Shown: positions 24,972-33,960, numbered from the stretch's first letter. The stretch is 64,000 bases of DNA from Mucilaginibacter geliditolerans (GCF_014200495.1 NZ_JACHBY010000006.1:348558-412557), one strand, 5' to 3'. The notes: a model not told the origin generated them from the sequence alone. Made by a program: numbers and translations.

Positions 24972-26825
24972 TTAAAAAGAATAGCCAATACCGCCAAATA
25001 TATTAAATCCGTAGTCAGGATAATACAGGTAGCTTTGATTTGTTGTGTCTAAAATGTTATTAACCTTTACAAACACCGATATTTTACTGGTAGCCTTATA
25101 ATCAACACCGCCGCTCAGATCGGCAAATGAGCTGATAGTGGTTGGAGTAACTTTGATTAAATTAACAGCATCGGCATATGGCGCGTCCTGTGTACTGCCA
25201 CGGAATAGCAATGATCCGGTAATAGATACCTGGTTATTTACACGTATTGTAGTACCGGCTGTAAGTTTAAACTTAGGCAGGTTCCATGCTTCCTGTTGTT
25301 GCGATAAATTATAGCTCCTGATATCAACCTGGCCAAATATATTTACATCCTCTGACGCCTTGTAATCCAGTTCGCCGTTAAAGCCGTTTACACGTGTTTT
25401 ACCATTATCATATACCACTGCATATTTATTTCCTGCCGGACCGAAGTTGCTTACAAACATAGGCAGGTATTTTACGCTGTTGCGGAATATGAAAGCTTTA
25501 AAGCCTAAGCCTGGTGCCAGGGTGCCTTTTAAACCGGCACTAAGGTCAAGCTGGTCAACTGAGTTTTTGATCTGTAGGTTTGGCCCTATAAACGGATTGA
25601 CTGTTGAGAAATCAAGTAACGATGTTTTGTTTACATCGCCTGTGGCCTCAACAAACAAACGCACGTATTTAGGTATTACCTGTATCTCTGCTTTAGCCGA
25701 CGGGAAAATGTAAAAGGCCGATTTAAAACCAAACTCATCAACTATATTAACACCGGCATCTACCTTATAGTTATCACCCTGGAATTTGATGTAAGGGTTT
25801 ACCCGTACCAGGTTATTGCCATAATTGTATGCGCTATCCTTTTGCGTGCTCAGATCAAGAGAGCCTGATGCTCCTACGTAAAATTGCTGTATGGTTTCAT
25901 TCAAAAAGCCCGATAACACCACATTACTTTCGCGGGCCTTGAAGGCATCGCTGTAATCATAACCTTTAAGCTTAAAGGCGTAAGTGAAATCATTAGGTAC
26001 ATCAGCATAATTTTTGGTAAGCTCGCCTTCGGCACCTATGATGCTGAAATGCTGACGCTGGGGCGTAATTGCAATTGTTGGCGGAACATCCTGGTTAAAG
26101 CCATAAAAATAGTTGCTGTTGTATTTATAATCAATACGGCCGCTAACGGAGTTGGTAGCACCTATGCTTTTGCCAAATACAGCAATTTCGTTTTTACTGG
26201 CATCCTGCTTGTCCAGGCTTCCATCCTCTGACAGGTGTTTGGCATAAACGCCTACCTGTAACGCCTGATCGGCACCGTTATTAATATAAACCTCACCGTA
26301 AGTGGTCTTCAGGTTACCGAGGCCTACTTTAGCGTAGTTGTTCCCCGGCAGAGAATCCTGCTGCACTGGCATAGGCATAGCATCCAACTGGCGGATCTCG
26401 TTATCCTGTGCTAATCTTTTATCTAAAACAGTATAAGTTAAAGGTGCTTTAAAAGGGATCTTAGTTTCCAGATCGGGGTTACGGCGGATCTTAACAGCAT
26501 CGGCCAACACCGGTTTGTAGGCAGTGGTTACCACGATCTCTTCCGACAGCGCATTTTGATTTTTATCCGGCGTTTTATTGCCACCGGCCTTTGTGGTATC
26601 CGAACTATTTTTTGCTACCGCGTCGCCCAGTTTTTTAGCATCGGTCTTTTGCTTTGTTGGTGCCGATGCCGGTTTGGTAGTTTTTTTAGGTGCAGGCTTA
26701 GTGCTTTTTTTAGCTGTAGTTTTCGTAGCAGTTTTTTTAGCCTTATGCTTTGTTTGCGCGTTTGCAGGTACAAAGTATAATACTAACAGTAAACTCAGCA
26801 GCGTGTATATATATCGTAATTTCAT
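24972..26825 (-). CDS. TonB-dependent-receptor-like outer-membrane beta-barrel
   Basis: The 617-residue protein has a signal peptide (ends near PANAQ) and a Lys/Thr/Ala-rich region (about residues 25-85). A segment 'SEEIVVTTAYKPVLADAVKI' resembles the TonB-box and plug start of TonB-dependent receptors, but no full plug domain is seen. The C-terminal two thirds is barrel-like, ending in a typical final strand 'GFNIFGGIGYSF'. Its closeness to ExbB/ExbD/TonB suggests that it receives energy from them. ATG 26825 gives a clean signal peptide; ATG 26852 is also possible. Confidence 0.8.
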   Translation of the reverse strand: MKLRYIYTLLSLLLVLYFVPANAQTKHKAKKTATKTTAKKSTKPAPKKTTKPASAPTKQKTDAKKLGDAVAKNSSDTTKAGGNKTPDKNQNALSEEIVVTTAYKPVLADAVKIRRNPDLETKIPFKAPLTYTVLDKRLAQDNEIRQLDAMPMPVQQDSLPGNNYAKVGLGNLKTTYGEVYINNGADQALQVGVYAKHLSEDGSLDKQDASKNEIAVFGKSIGATNSVSGRIDYKYNSNYFYGFNQDVPPTIAITPQRQHFSIIGAEGELTKNYADVPNDFTYAFKLKGYDYSDAFKARESNVVLSGFLNETIQQFYVGASGSLDLSTQKDSAYNYGNNLVRVNPYIKFQGDNYKVDAGVNIVDEFGFKSAFYIFPSAKAEIQVIPKYVRLFVEATGDVNKTSLLDFSTVNPFIGPNLQIKNSVDQLDLSAGLKGTLAPGLGFKAFIFRNSVKYLPMFVSNFGPAGNKYAVVYDNGKTRVNGFNGELDYKASEDVNIFGQVDIRSYNLSQQQEAWNLPKFKLTAGTTIRVNNQVSITGSLLFRGSTQDAPYADAVNLIKVTPTTISSFADLSGGVDYKATSKISVFVKVNNILDTTNQSYLYYPDYGFNIFGGIGYSF

Positions 26826-26856
26826 TGCTTGTGTCGTTTTATGCCTTGTCATCCTC

Positions 26857-29800
26857 TTAATTGCCACCATTGCCCGCTGGTTTAGTATTAGTAGTATCTG
26901 GTTTTGTTTGTTGCGTACTGTCGGGTTTTACCGTATCAATAGCTGAGTTTTTGCCTGTTATTTTATCAAGCTTTTGTTTGGCCGTTGGTAAAATATCATC
27001 GTTGCCTTTATAATTCTCAATTATACTTTGCAGTGTAGCCTTAGCCTGGAAACTATCTTTCAAGCCCATGTAATCATCAGCTAATAAGATATAAGTTCTG
27101 GCTACCCAATAATCATAGTTAGGCATCTCCTTAACCAGGTCGAAACAGGCTTTTTGTGATGTTTTGTAACGCCTTTTCAGGTAGTCGACATTGGCTATGT
27201 TATATTTAGCTTCGGCAGCGGCAACGGTTTTTGTGTTGCTAACGGTATAGTTAAACTCTTTTACAGCGCTGGTAGTATCGCCTTTTTGCAGGTAAGCTTT
27301 ACCGGCGTATAAGCCTGTTCTATATTTATCTTCCTCTGATGTTTTTTCATTGGCCCTAACTTCCTTCACATAGTTTAGTACATCATCAGCCATCTCCATC
27401 TGCGAGTAGCAAAGCAGCAGGTTGTTAATAGCGAAAGTGTAATCAGACTTATACTCTGAGTTGGTTTCAAGCTTTTTTAGGAACACTACCGCGTCGTTAT
27501 ATTTTTGCTGCGCGATGTATAGCTTAGCCATGCTGATGAGTGATTTCTCAGTATAAGCACTGGTCCAATCGTTTAATATCACATTATAGTCATTCACAGC
27601 CGAGGCGGGTTGACCAAGGTTAACTAAACTTTCCGCACGGATAAAGTGGGCTTCTTTGTTATATATCGGTTTATTAGGGAACTTATCAAAGTAAGCGTTA
27701 ACAGCACCTACAGTACCCTGCCAGTCGCCCCTTAAATACAAGTTGTTGGCGGCAGTATACATGATACCTTCCTGATCGGCGCTGCTGTAGTTACCGATAG
27801 GAGTAGTGGAAGCATAGCTGATGAAAGTTTGCGCATCGCCTTTATCGGTATAGATTTTTTCAATTTGTTTAAGCGCCTGTTTGGCTTCATCGGTTGATGA
27901 GTAATCCTGCACCACCCGTTTAAAGAATTCAACGGCGGTATCATCGCTGCCTGCGTTATAATCAATCAGGCCCATGGTCATCAAAGCGCGTGGTACGTAG
28001 CTGCTATGCGGATATTTATCTATCATGGCCAGCAGATCGGTTTTGGCTGTAGTGCCATCGCCTTTCAGGAAGTAGGCATAGGCTATCTCAAATGATGCAT
28101 CATCAGCATAATCAGAGTTCGGGAACTGGTTCAGTACCGAAGTGAGCGTGCTGATCTTTGCATCCTGCGATCCCTGCAAACCTTGTATAATACCACGTTG
28201 GAACAGCGCGTAATCCTGACCCGGACTACGATTATCAATAATACGGTTATAATATTTAAGGGCCGAACCATAATCCTTCAATACAAAATAGCTGTCACCC
28301 AAACGGGCAGTTGCATCGTTTATGGTAGCGGTATCTTTTTCTTCGCCTTGCAGGAACTTTTCAAAGTAAGTAGCCGCCTTTTTATATTTTTCGCCGCCGA
28401 AGGCTGCATAGGCCAGCGCATAATTAGCAAAGTTAGCAACATCGGTTTCCTTAGCTTCAGGCATCGCCAAAAACTGCTCAAAAGTTTCAACCGACTCATC
28501 ATATTTGCGTACCTCGTACATGGCTTCAGCCATCCAGTAGGTTGTTAAGGCTTGTATTTTAGTATCGATAGGATATTTTAACGAGCGCAGGAAAATACCG
28601 ATAGCATTTTCAAAAGCGCGCTCATTATAAAACTCAAGGCCGCGGTAATAGGTTACTTTTTGGTAAGCTTCCTGAGCGCTTAGCGACTTATTAGGGATAG
28701 GCTCCAGAATGTCAACCGCTTCTTTATAGTTGCGTGAGTTTAGCAACTCCTCGCCCAATAAAACCTTAACCTCATCATTACGGCCCGAACGCGGGTAGTT
28801 TTTTAAGTAAAGGCGCGTAGCAGTTAACGCCTCAGTATTGAAATCAAGCTCGTAAGATAGTTTTGCATATTCATACAAAGCATCCTGTTGTAATTGCGGG
28901 TCGAAGCTTAACCTTGAGGCTACCTGGAAAGCGTTACGGGCGCTTTGCTTGTTATTCATTTTCAGGAATATATCGCCCAGCGTATAGTTACCGTTCTGAC
29001 TGTAAATATCGTTCTGCTCCACCAGTTTTTCCAGCTCGGTTGCGGCTTTGGTGTAGTTACCTACCTTATAATAGGCATAACCCATTTGGTAGCTATCCTG
29101 CGTGTTCTGGGTTTTACCCTGATCCTCATTCTCAAACCTGCTATAATATTTTACAGAGTTATCATAATCGGCCTTTGCAAAGTATGAAGCACCAATAATG
29201 CGCAGCATTTCAGTTTCGTGCTGCTGGTGCGTGCTATTAAGGATAGGTACGGCATAGCTGATCACATCATCATAGCGTTTATCCAAAAAGTAAACGGCCG
29301 AGATATAATAAGGATAGCTGTCCTCGTATTTTTTTGAATTTTTAAGCTTTTCGAAATTTGCCAGGGCCAGATGGTAGTCCTTGTTAAGGTAGGCTATATA
29401 GGCAAAATAATAAGTTGCATCCTCGGTATAAGGACCGTGTTTGGCTTTTACTTCTGAGAATAGTTCCTGGGCGTTTTTGTAGTCATTAGCTGTGAAGTAG
29501 CAATAGCCCTTTTCAAATTTATATTCGGTATTATCACGGCCATTTAATTCGCCCGCTTCCACCTTATCAAACCAACGCATGGCATCGGTATATTTTTGCT
29601 GTTTAAAGTAGGAGCGGCCTATCTGGAAAAAAGCCAGTTTTGATAAAGGATTTTCCGGATGTTCCTTGGTGAAGCGCAAAAGCATGCTTTCGGCATCATC
29701 ATTACCCAGTTCTAATTCGCAAAAAGCCTCATAGTACTGTGCGTTTTCCTGTACAAGCGTAAGCTTTGATTCATACTTTGCTTGGGTGCTCGGTTTTAGC

Positions 29801-29976
29801 CGTGCCTGCTCAACCAAACGAAATTGCTCTGCTGCCGCAACATATCTGCCCTTATCCAGCAGGTCGGTGGCCGTTTGGTAGGTATGGTACACCTCAAATG
29901 AAGGGTCTTGCTGGGCTTGAGACGATAGTGTAAAAAATATGGGTATTAACAGGAAGGTGTATCTTAGTTTGATCAT
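26857..29976 (-). CDS. Large TPR protein (CpoB/BamD-like repeats)
   Basis: The 1039-residue protein has a signal peptide ending at 'LSSQAQQ' and then about 20 tetratricopeptide repeats to about residue 1000 (for example 'FQIGRSYFKQQKYTDAMRWF', 'YYFAYIAYLNKDYHLALANF'), and a Lys/Thr/Pro-rich tail. It should be in the periplasm, as a scaffold for protein partners. Large TPR proteins of this type resemble CpoB and BamD. It heads the cluster of six genes; the barrel gene follows after 31 bp. ATG 29976 is chosen over GTG 29982. Confidence 0.85.
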   Translation of the reverse strand: MIKLRYTFLLIPIFFTLSSQAQQDPSFEVYHTYQTATDLLDKGRYVAAAEQFRLVEQARLKPSTQAKYESKLTLVQENAQYYEAFCELELGNDDAESMLLRFTKEHPENPLSKLAFFQIGRSYFKQQKYTDAMRWFDKVEAGELNGRDNTEYKFEKGYCYFTANDYKNAQELFSEVKAKHGPYTEDATYYFAYIAYLNKDYHLALANFEKLKNSKKYEDSYPYYISAVYFLDKRYDDVISYAVPILNSTHQQHETEMLRIIGASYFAKADYDNSVKYYSRFENEDQGKTQNTQDSYQMGYAYYKVGNYTKAATELEKLVEQNDIYSQNGNYTLGDIFLKMNNKQSARNAFQVASRLSFDPQLQQDALYEYAKLSYELDFNTEALTATRLYLKNYPRSGRNDEVKVLLGEELLNSRNYKEAVDILEPIPNKSLSAQEAYQKVTYYRGLEFYNERAFENAIGIFLRSLKYPIDTKIQALTTYWMAEAMYEVRKYDESVETFEQFLAMPEAKETDVANFANYALAYAAFGGEKYKKAATYFEKFLQGEEKDTATINDATARLGDSYFVLKDYGSALKYYNRIIDNRSPGQDYALFQRGIIQGLQGSQDAKISTLTSVLNQFPNSDYADDASFEIAYAYFLKGDGTTAKTDLLAMIDKYPHSSYVPRALMTMGLIDYNAGSDDTAVEFFKRVVQDYSSTDEAKQALKQIEKIYTDKGDAQTFISYASTTPIGNYSSADQEGIMYTAANNLYLRGDWQGTVGAVNAYFDKFPNKPIYNKEAHFIRAESLVNLGQPASAVNDYNVILNDWTSAYTEKSLISMAKLYIAQQKYNDAVVFLKKLETNSEYKSDYTFAINNLLLCYSQMEMADDVLNYVKEVRANEKTSEEDKYRTGLYAGKAYLQKGDTTSAVKEFNYTVSNTKTVAAAEAKYNIANVDYLKRRYKTSQKACFDLVKEMPNYDYWVARTYILLADDYMGLKDSFQAKATLQSIIENYKGNDDILPTAKQKLDKITGKNSAIDTVKPDSTQQTKPDTTNTKPAGNGGN

Positions 29977-29996
29977 AAGCACATGCTAACAAGTTG

Positions 29997-30024
29997 CTAA
30001 ATTAGCGAATACAAAAAAAGGCAA
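29997..30024 (-). promoter_or_regulatory. Probable promoter of the TPR-to-TonB cluster
   Basis: On the minus strand TTG (30024-30022), a 17-bp spacer and TAATTTAG (30004-29997) approximate the TTG/TAnnTTTG consensus, with one mismatch in the -7 box. It lies 21 bp before the ATG. Confidence 0.45.
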
Positions 30025-30118
30025 TTCACATTAGAAATTCACAAATGTTGAAAAACAACTTTCTAACGCAATAATTTTGTTACGTGGTATGCGTGTGGAA
30101 AACTTTGTTGGGAAAGAG

Positions 30119-30240
30119 TCAGGAATCAAGATTCAAGAATCAAGAGACAAGATTCAAGAACCAGAATGAATACGGTATCAAAGCTATAATATACAGCATT
30201 TGTTTTTCTTGACTCTTACCTCTTGGTTCTTGCCTCTTTC
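30119..30240. repeat. Imperfect inverted repeat, 'CAAGATTCAAGA' family
   Basis: Repeats of TCAAGATTCAAGAATCAAGA and 'CAAGATTCAAGAACCA' on the left pair loosely with 'TTCTTGACTCTTACC' and 'TCTTGGTTCTTGCCTCTT' on the right. The gap between the divergent TPR and GbsR genes is about 340 bp; besides this it holds the two promoters and the operator. Confidence 0.7.
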
Positions 30241-30273
30241 TGAAATATAAGTCGGCATAAATAAAATAAAAAT

Positions 30274-30299
30274 AAACTTTCAAAAAGTTTTGAAAGTTT
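30274..30299. promoter_or_regulatory. Operator-like palindrome before the GbsR/MarR gene
   Basis: AAACTTTCAAAA, two bases and TTTTGAAAGTTT form a perfect 26-bp palindrome. It covers the -33 TTG at 30290-30292, the right place for autorepression by the regulator encoded just downstream. A weak second site (ACTTTCAT...ACTGAAAAT, about 30845-30866) precedes the next gene. Confidence 0.75.
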
Positions 30300-30318
30300 A
30301 AAAACTGGTTTACATTTG
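30290..30318 (+). promoter_or_regulatory. Promoter of the GbsR/MarR regulator
   Basis: TTG (30290-30292), an 18-bp spacer and TACATTTG (30311-30318) match the consensus well. The -7 box ends only 3 bp before ATG 30322, so the mRNA may be leaderless. Confidence 0.75.
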
Positions 30319-30321
30319 TAT

Positions 30322-30828
30322 ATGAAATTAGCAGAGGGCAAAGAAAAGTTTATTGAAGCATGGGGAAAGCTAGGATCGGAGTGGGGAATAAACCGCACGA
30401 TGGCACAGGTACATGCTTTGCTGCTTATTTCGCCAGAGGCTTTAACTACCGAAGAGATCATGGCTGAGCTAAGTATCTCGAGGGGGAATGCCAACATGAC
30501 CGTGCGCGATCTGATGGATTGGGGCCTGGTTGAAAAACAACACAAGACAGGTGAACGTAAAGAGTATTTTTATGCTGAAAAGGATACCTGGGTAATAGCC
30601 AGGCAGGTAGCCAAAGAACGTAAAAAGCGTGAGCTCGATCCGGTACTAAAAATCTTAAACCAGCTTTCGGAAGTTACAGGGGATGTAAAAGATCCGGCAT
30701 ATAAAACTTTTAAAACTTCGGTTGCCAATATAAACAAGCTGGCCAACAACGTTAACAAAACTTTAGAAACTATGCTGAAGGCAGAAGAAAACTGGTTTTT
30801 TGGTACGGTTATGAAAATATTAAAATAA
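30322..30828 (+). CDS. GbsR/MarR family transcriptional regulator
   Basis: The 168-residue protein has a winged helix-turn-helix domain (about residues 20-90): 'EEIMAELSISRGNANMTVRD' is the recognition helix region and 'WGLVEKQHKTGERKEYFYAE' the wing. The C-terminal helical half is for dimerisation. This is the GbsR-like branch of the MarR clan. A perfect palindrome overlaps its promoter, so it is probably autoregulated and also controls the two genes downstream, at 30906 and 31277. The initiator is ATG 30322; the upstream TTG lies in the -7 box. Confidence 0.85.
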   Translation: MKLAEGKEKFIEAWGKLGSEWGINRTMAQVHALLLISPEALTTEEIMAELSISRGNANMTVRDLMDWGLVEKQHKTGERKEYFYAEKDTWVIARQVAKERKKRELDPVLKILNQLSEVTGDVKDPAYKTFKTSVANINKLANNVNKTLETMLKAEENWFFGTVMKILK

Positions 30829-30905
30829 CTCTTTTTTTAATTAAAACTTTCATTTATTACTGAAAATTCAATAATTATTAACATATATAAAACAACAACA
30901 TCATC

Positions 30906-31277
30906 ATGAACTATTTTATTTTAACCTACGCTTTTTACATGATAATAAGCGTTGCACTAACAGTTTGGGTAGCAAAAGTTTTGTTTAAAAACGGAAGGGT
31001 ATTTTTGATAGATATCTTCCATGGTAACAATGAGCTGGCCGACTCTGTGAATAAGCTGTTAATTGTAGGCTTTTACCTTATAAATGTGGGGTATATGTGC
31101 CTTGCCTTAAAGGAAACCAATGCTATTGGCAATTTGCAGGTTGTGGTAGAAGTATTGAGCTTTAAAATAGGCTGGATAATTTTAATATTGGGCGGTATGC
31201 ACTTCCTTAACCTTATTGTTTTTTACAAACTACGCAACCGTGCTAAAAGGGACGAACGATTAAAGATCAGGCAATAA
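30906..31277 (+). CDS. Small integral membrane protein
   Basis: The 123-residue protein has about three membrane helices (about residues 3-24, 50-67 and 86-108) and a basic C-terminal tail. I recognise no named domain; homologues are expected in other Bacteroidetes next to the same regulator. Its TAA overlaps the ATG of the epimerase gene by one base, so the two are translationally coupled. It is likely under control of the GbsR/MarR protein upstream. Confidence 0.75.
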   Translation: MNYFILTYAFYMIISVALTVWVAKVLFKNGRVFLIDIFHGNNELADSVNKLLIVGFYLINVGYMCLALKETNAIGNLQVVVEVLSFKIGWIILILGGMHFLNLIVFYKLRNRAKRDERLKIRQ

Positions 31278-32188
31278 TGGCAAAGATAATTTTAGCAGGC
31301 GGGTCAGGTTTTATTGGTCAGATACTAGCTGCGCATTTTACAGGTAAGGGCGATGAGGTGATCGTCCTTACCCGTGGCGGCAATCGTATTGTAAATAATG
31401 TAAAATATGTAAGTTGGAACGCTGCAACCATTGGCAACTGGGTTGCCGAACTGGAAAACTGCGATGTGCTCATTAACCTGAATGGTAAAAGCGTTAATTG
31501 CAGGTATAATGATAAGAACAAAAAGGAAATACTTGATTCAAGAGTAAATGCTACCAGAATTTTGGGTGAAGCGATCAGAATGGTTGAAAATGCACCAAAG
31601 TTATGGATAAATGCAGCATCTGCTACCATTTACAGGTACGCTGAGGACAGGCCACAGGATGAGTATACCGGGGAGTTAGGCAAAGGTTTCTCTGTTGATG
31701 TATGTAAACAGTGGGAAGCCGCATTTTTTGAGCAGGATACACCTGGTGTAAGAAAGATCGGTTTAAGAATAGCTATAACGCTTGGGCGCAAAGGTGGTGT
31801 TATGACTTATTACTTTAACCTGGCAAAATTTTGCTTAGGTGGCAGGCAGGGTAGTGGTAAACAATATTTTAGCTGGGTATATGAAAATGACGTTACAGGT
31901 GTGATAGATTTTTTGAGAGGCCACGAAGAGCTTGAAGGGATATTTAATGTGAGTGCACCAAACCCGGTACAAAACCAAGAATTTATGAGGGTGGTAAGAA
32001 ATGTGATGAAGATGCCCTTTGGATTACACGCTACAAAATGGATGCTGGCAATAGGTACAAGGTTATTAGGTACTGAAGCTGAACTTGTATTGAAAAGCAG
32101 ATGGGTTGTGCCAACAAGGTTACTGGAGTTAGGTTATGTATTTAAAGCGCCTTATATTAAAGATGCCGTTAAATTAAGCAGCCTTTGA
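31277..32188 (+). CDS. TIGR01777 family epimerase (SDR, DUF1731)
   Basis: The 303-residue protein is an extended short-chain dehydrogenase-like protein. The nucleotide-binding motif GGSGFIG is at residues 8-14, 'INAASATIYRYAEDRPQDEY' holds the active-site region (Ser and Tyr; the YxxxK Lys is not obvious) and the C-terminal 'RWVVPTRLLELGYVFKAPYI' is the DUF1731 tail. The substrate is unknown. It is last in the operon regulator - membrane protein - epimerase. Its 3' end overlaps the convergent response regulator by 15 bp. Confidence 0.88.
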   Translation: MAKIILAGGSGFIGQILAAHFTGKGDEVIVLTRGGNRIVNNVKYVSWNAATIGNWVAELENCDVLINLNGKSVNCRYNDKNKKEILDSRVNATRILGEAIRMVENAPKLWINAASATIYRYAEDRPQDEYTGELGKGFSVDVCKQWEAAFFEQDTPGVRKIGLRIAITLGRKGGVMTYYFNLAKFCLGGRQGSGKQYFSWVYENDVTGVIDFLRGHEELEGIFNVSAPNPVQNQEFMRVVRNVMKMPFGLHATKWMLAIGTRLLGTEAELVLKSRWVVPTRLLELGYVFKAPYIKDAVKLSSL

Positions 32189-32545
32189 AGCCAATTGCCT
32201 TTGAATAATATTAAGTAATACATCCAGATCAAAAGGTTTGGCTACAAAATCATCGGGAGCGCCGTATTGGTTTAATGTGGCGGCTACATCATGGCTGGCT
32301 GAAACTAAAATTACCGGGATGCCCTGGGTGTCCCATTGAGTTTTAATGTCTTTGCATAAGGCCCGGCCATCCATATCACCCAGCATAATATCAAGTAATA
32401 TAAGATCAGGGGTATGTTCTTTTATTTTATCAAATAGTAAATGCCCGTCTGATAATGTGTCAACCACATAACCGGAATCTTCAAGTATATATCGTAATAC
32501 TTCTAAAATGTCGTCATTATCATCCACCGCTAGTATCCTTTTCAT
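32174..32545 (-). CDS. Single-domain response regulator (receiver only)
   Basis: The 123-residue protein is a CheY-like receiver without an output domain. Acidic residues D8 and D9 ('AVDDND'), the phosphoacceptor Asp at about residue 52 ('LILLDIML'), Ser in 'VILVSAS' and the conserved Lys in 'VAKPFD' are all present. No histidine kinase is nearby, so it is an orphan. ATG 32545 is chosen, as the frame upstream is not conserved-looking. It is the last of four short genes (two receivers, two zinc ribbons) on the minus strand. Confidence 0.88.
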   Translation of the reverse strand: MKRILAVDDNDDILEVLRYILEDSGYVVDTLSDGHLLFDKIKEHTPDLILLDIMLGDMDGRALCKDIKTQWDTQGIPVILVSASHDVAATLNQYGAPDDFVAKPFDLDVLLNIIQRQLASKAA

Positions 32546-32835
32546 ATAGTTTGTATTAATGTAATAAAATATACTACACTTTATTATAATAGCATGCATG
32601 CAAATCCTGTACCAATTATTGTAATAAACTAAAAACTACCTGTATAATAAACTTATTTATAGTAGATTACAAGTGTAATTGTGTTAAAATAGCTATAAAT
32701 GAGCATTAATATCTGGTTGGTATTTATAATTATACTTTCAGAATATGCTGTGTTTACCTCATGTGTTTTTTTGTATAGCATAATCATCTGTTATTGTATA
32801 CAAAAATATTGGAGTAGAGTGGGACGGGGGAATTG

Positions 32836-33018
32836 CTAATCCTGGGGCTTGTCCATACGTATGTGATATGCTTTTTTGCACCTGGCACAGAAGTATTTTC
32901 GGACAGGAAAAAGAAATGCTAACTTTTTGACGAGCCAATTCCGGTGCATCTGGTAATGAAAAGGTGCTCCACATTTCGGACAAAGGTATTTATTTGAAGT
33001 ATTAATTTTCGGGCTCAA
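32836..33018 (-). CDS. Small zinc-ribbon protein (family of 3253-3459)
   Basis: The 60-residue basic protein has Cys pairs at 13/16 (CPKC) and 44/47 (CARC), spaced as in the paralogues. The stretch LVKKLAFLFPVRKYFC before the second pair matches VKVTLFWLPVKRYRC and VKTFLFWLPIKRYIC of the other two. Between the pairs it keeps one of the two Arg residues. I know no function; it may bind nucleic acid or a protein partner. Confidence 0.65.
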   Translation of the reverse strand: MSPKINTSNKYLCPKCGAPFHYQMHRNWLVKKLAFLFPVRKYFCARCKKAYHIRMDKPQD

Positions 33019-33152
33019 GGTTTATAAGGGAAAAAAATAAAATTCAATTACGATATTTTATTTGATAAAAGCGTGAAAACCCTTATAAAAATATTTGTAC
33101 GGTATTAATAGGTTATTTTTTTTACTAAGATGATAATGCCATTTAGTATTAA

Positions 33153-33365
33153 TTAGTTTAATTTATATAATTTACGCTGGCAGTTATAGCAGATATATCT
33201 TTTTATAGGAAGCCAGAAAAGAAAAGTTTTAACCCAAAAACCTCTGCGTATACGGGCATCCAGTTCATTTTTGCACCTGGGGCAAACGAGTTCCCTTCTA
33301 TGCTTTTTTTCTGAACCCGTATTTCTGGATATAGGTATTATCGTTGTTAATACAATTAGGGGCAT
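33153..33365 (-). CDS. Small zinc-ribbon protein (family of 3253-3459)
   Basis: The 70-residue protein has Cys pairs at 28/31 (CPRC) and 59/62 (CYNC). It shares 'LDARIRRGFWVKTFLFWLPI' with 'LDTRARRSIVVKVTLFWLPV' of the 3253 gene, a close match. It carries an extra hydrophobic N-terminus (MPLIVLTTIIPIS). It is 134 bp upstream of the next zinc-ribbon gene. An untranslated extension cannot be excluded; no internal ATG lies before the first Cys pair. Confidence 0.65.
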   Translation of the reverse strand: MPLIVLTTIIPISRNTGSEKKHRRELVCPRCKNELDARIRRGFWVKTFLFWLPIKRYICYNCQRKLYKLN

Positions 33366-33576
33366 TTGTATTTAAAATTAGCTTAATCAATAAACAAATT
33401 TATCAAAACAATACTCATTTAACAAGCCCTGAGGCATAGTTTTTTATCAACAAAAGGGCTTAATTATGCAAAATCGGAATATTAACCATTGAAATTATGT
33501 AATAATTGCAATTTAATTACCTAAAAGGTAAAAGTCTCCGATCTTTTTAAAATTTAACTGTTAATTAGTTATTTAA

Positions 33577-33960
33577 TTACCGTTCAGGTAATGTGGTTTT
33601 AAGAAGGATAAGGCGTTGAACTTTTTCAACAAGCTCGGTTAAATCAAAGGGTTTATTGATAACGGCATCGCATCCGTAGGCAAAGAGTTCATTGTCGCGG
33701 TTAACGTAGGCCGAGAAAATAATAACGGGAATATTATTGAATTTTGGATGCGTTTTAATCTTCCTGCAGATTTCGCCGCCGTTGGTATCCGCAACGCGAT
33801 AATCCAGAATAACCAGGTCAGGCGTAAATTCTTCCATTAGCGGAATAACTGTATTGCCCTTTGTGGTTCCCTGCACCTCAAATTGTTCATAGGTGAGTGT
33901 TTCGTTTACAATATCAAGTATATCCTGGTTATCATCCAATACTAAAATGCGTTTTAACAT
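33577..33960 (-). CDS. Single-domain response regulator (receiver only)
   Basis: The 127-residue receiver has acidic residues D9 and D10 ('VLDDNQD'), phosphoacceptor Asp at about residue 53 ('LVILDYRV'), Ser in 'VIIFSAY' and Lys in 'VINKPFD'. It has no output domain and no cognate kinase nearby. It resembles the 32174 receiver in length, ending and Lys motif (KPFDL), so the two may come from duplication. The zinc-ribbon genes lie between them. Confidence 0.88.
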   Translation of the reverse strand: MLKRILVLDDNQDILDIVNETLTYEQFEVQGTTKGNTVIPLMEEFTPDLVILDYRVADTNGGEICRKIKTHPKFNNIPVIIFSAYVNRDNELFAYGCDAVINKPFDLTELVEKVQRLILLKTTLPER

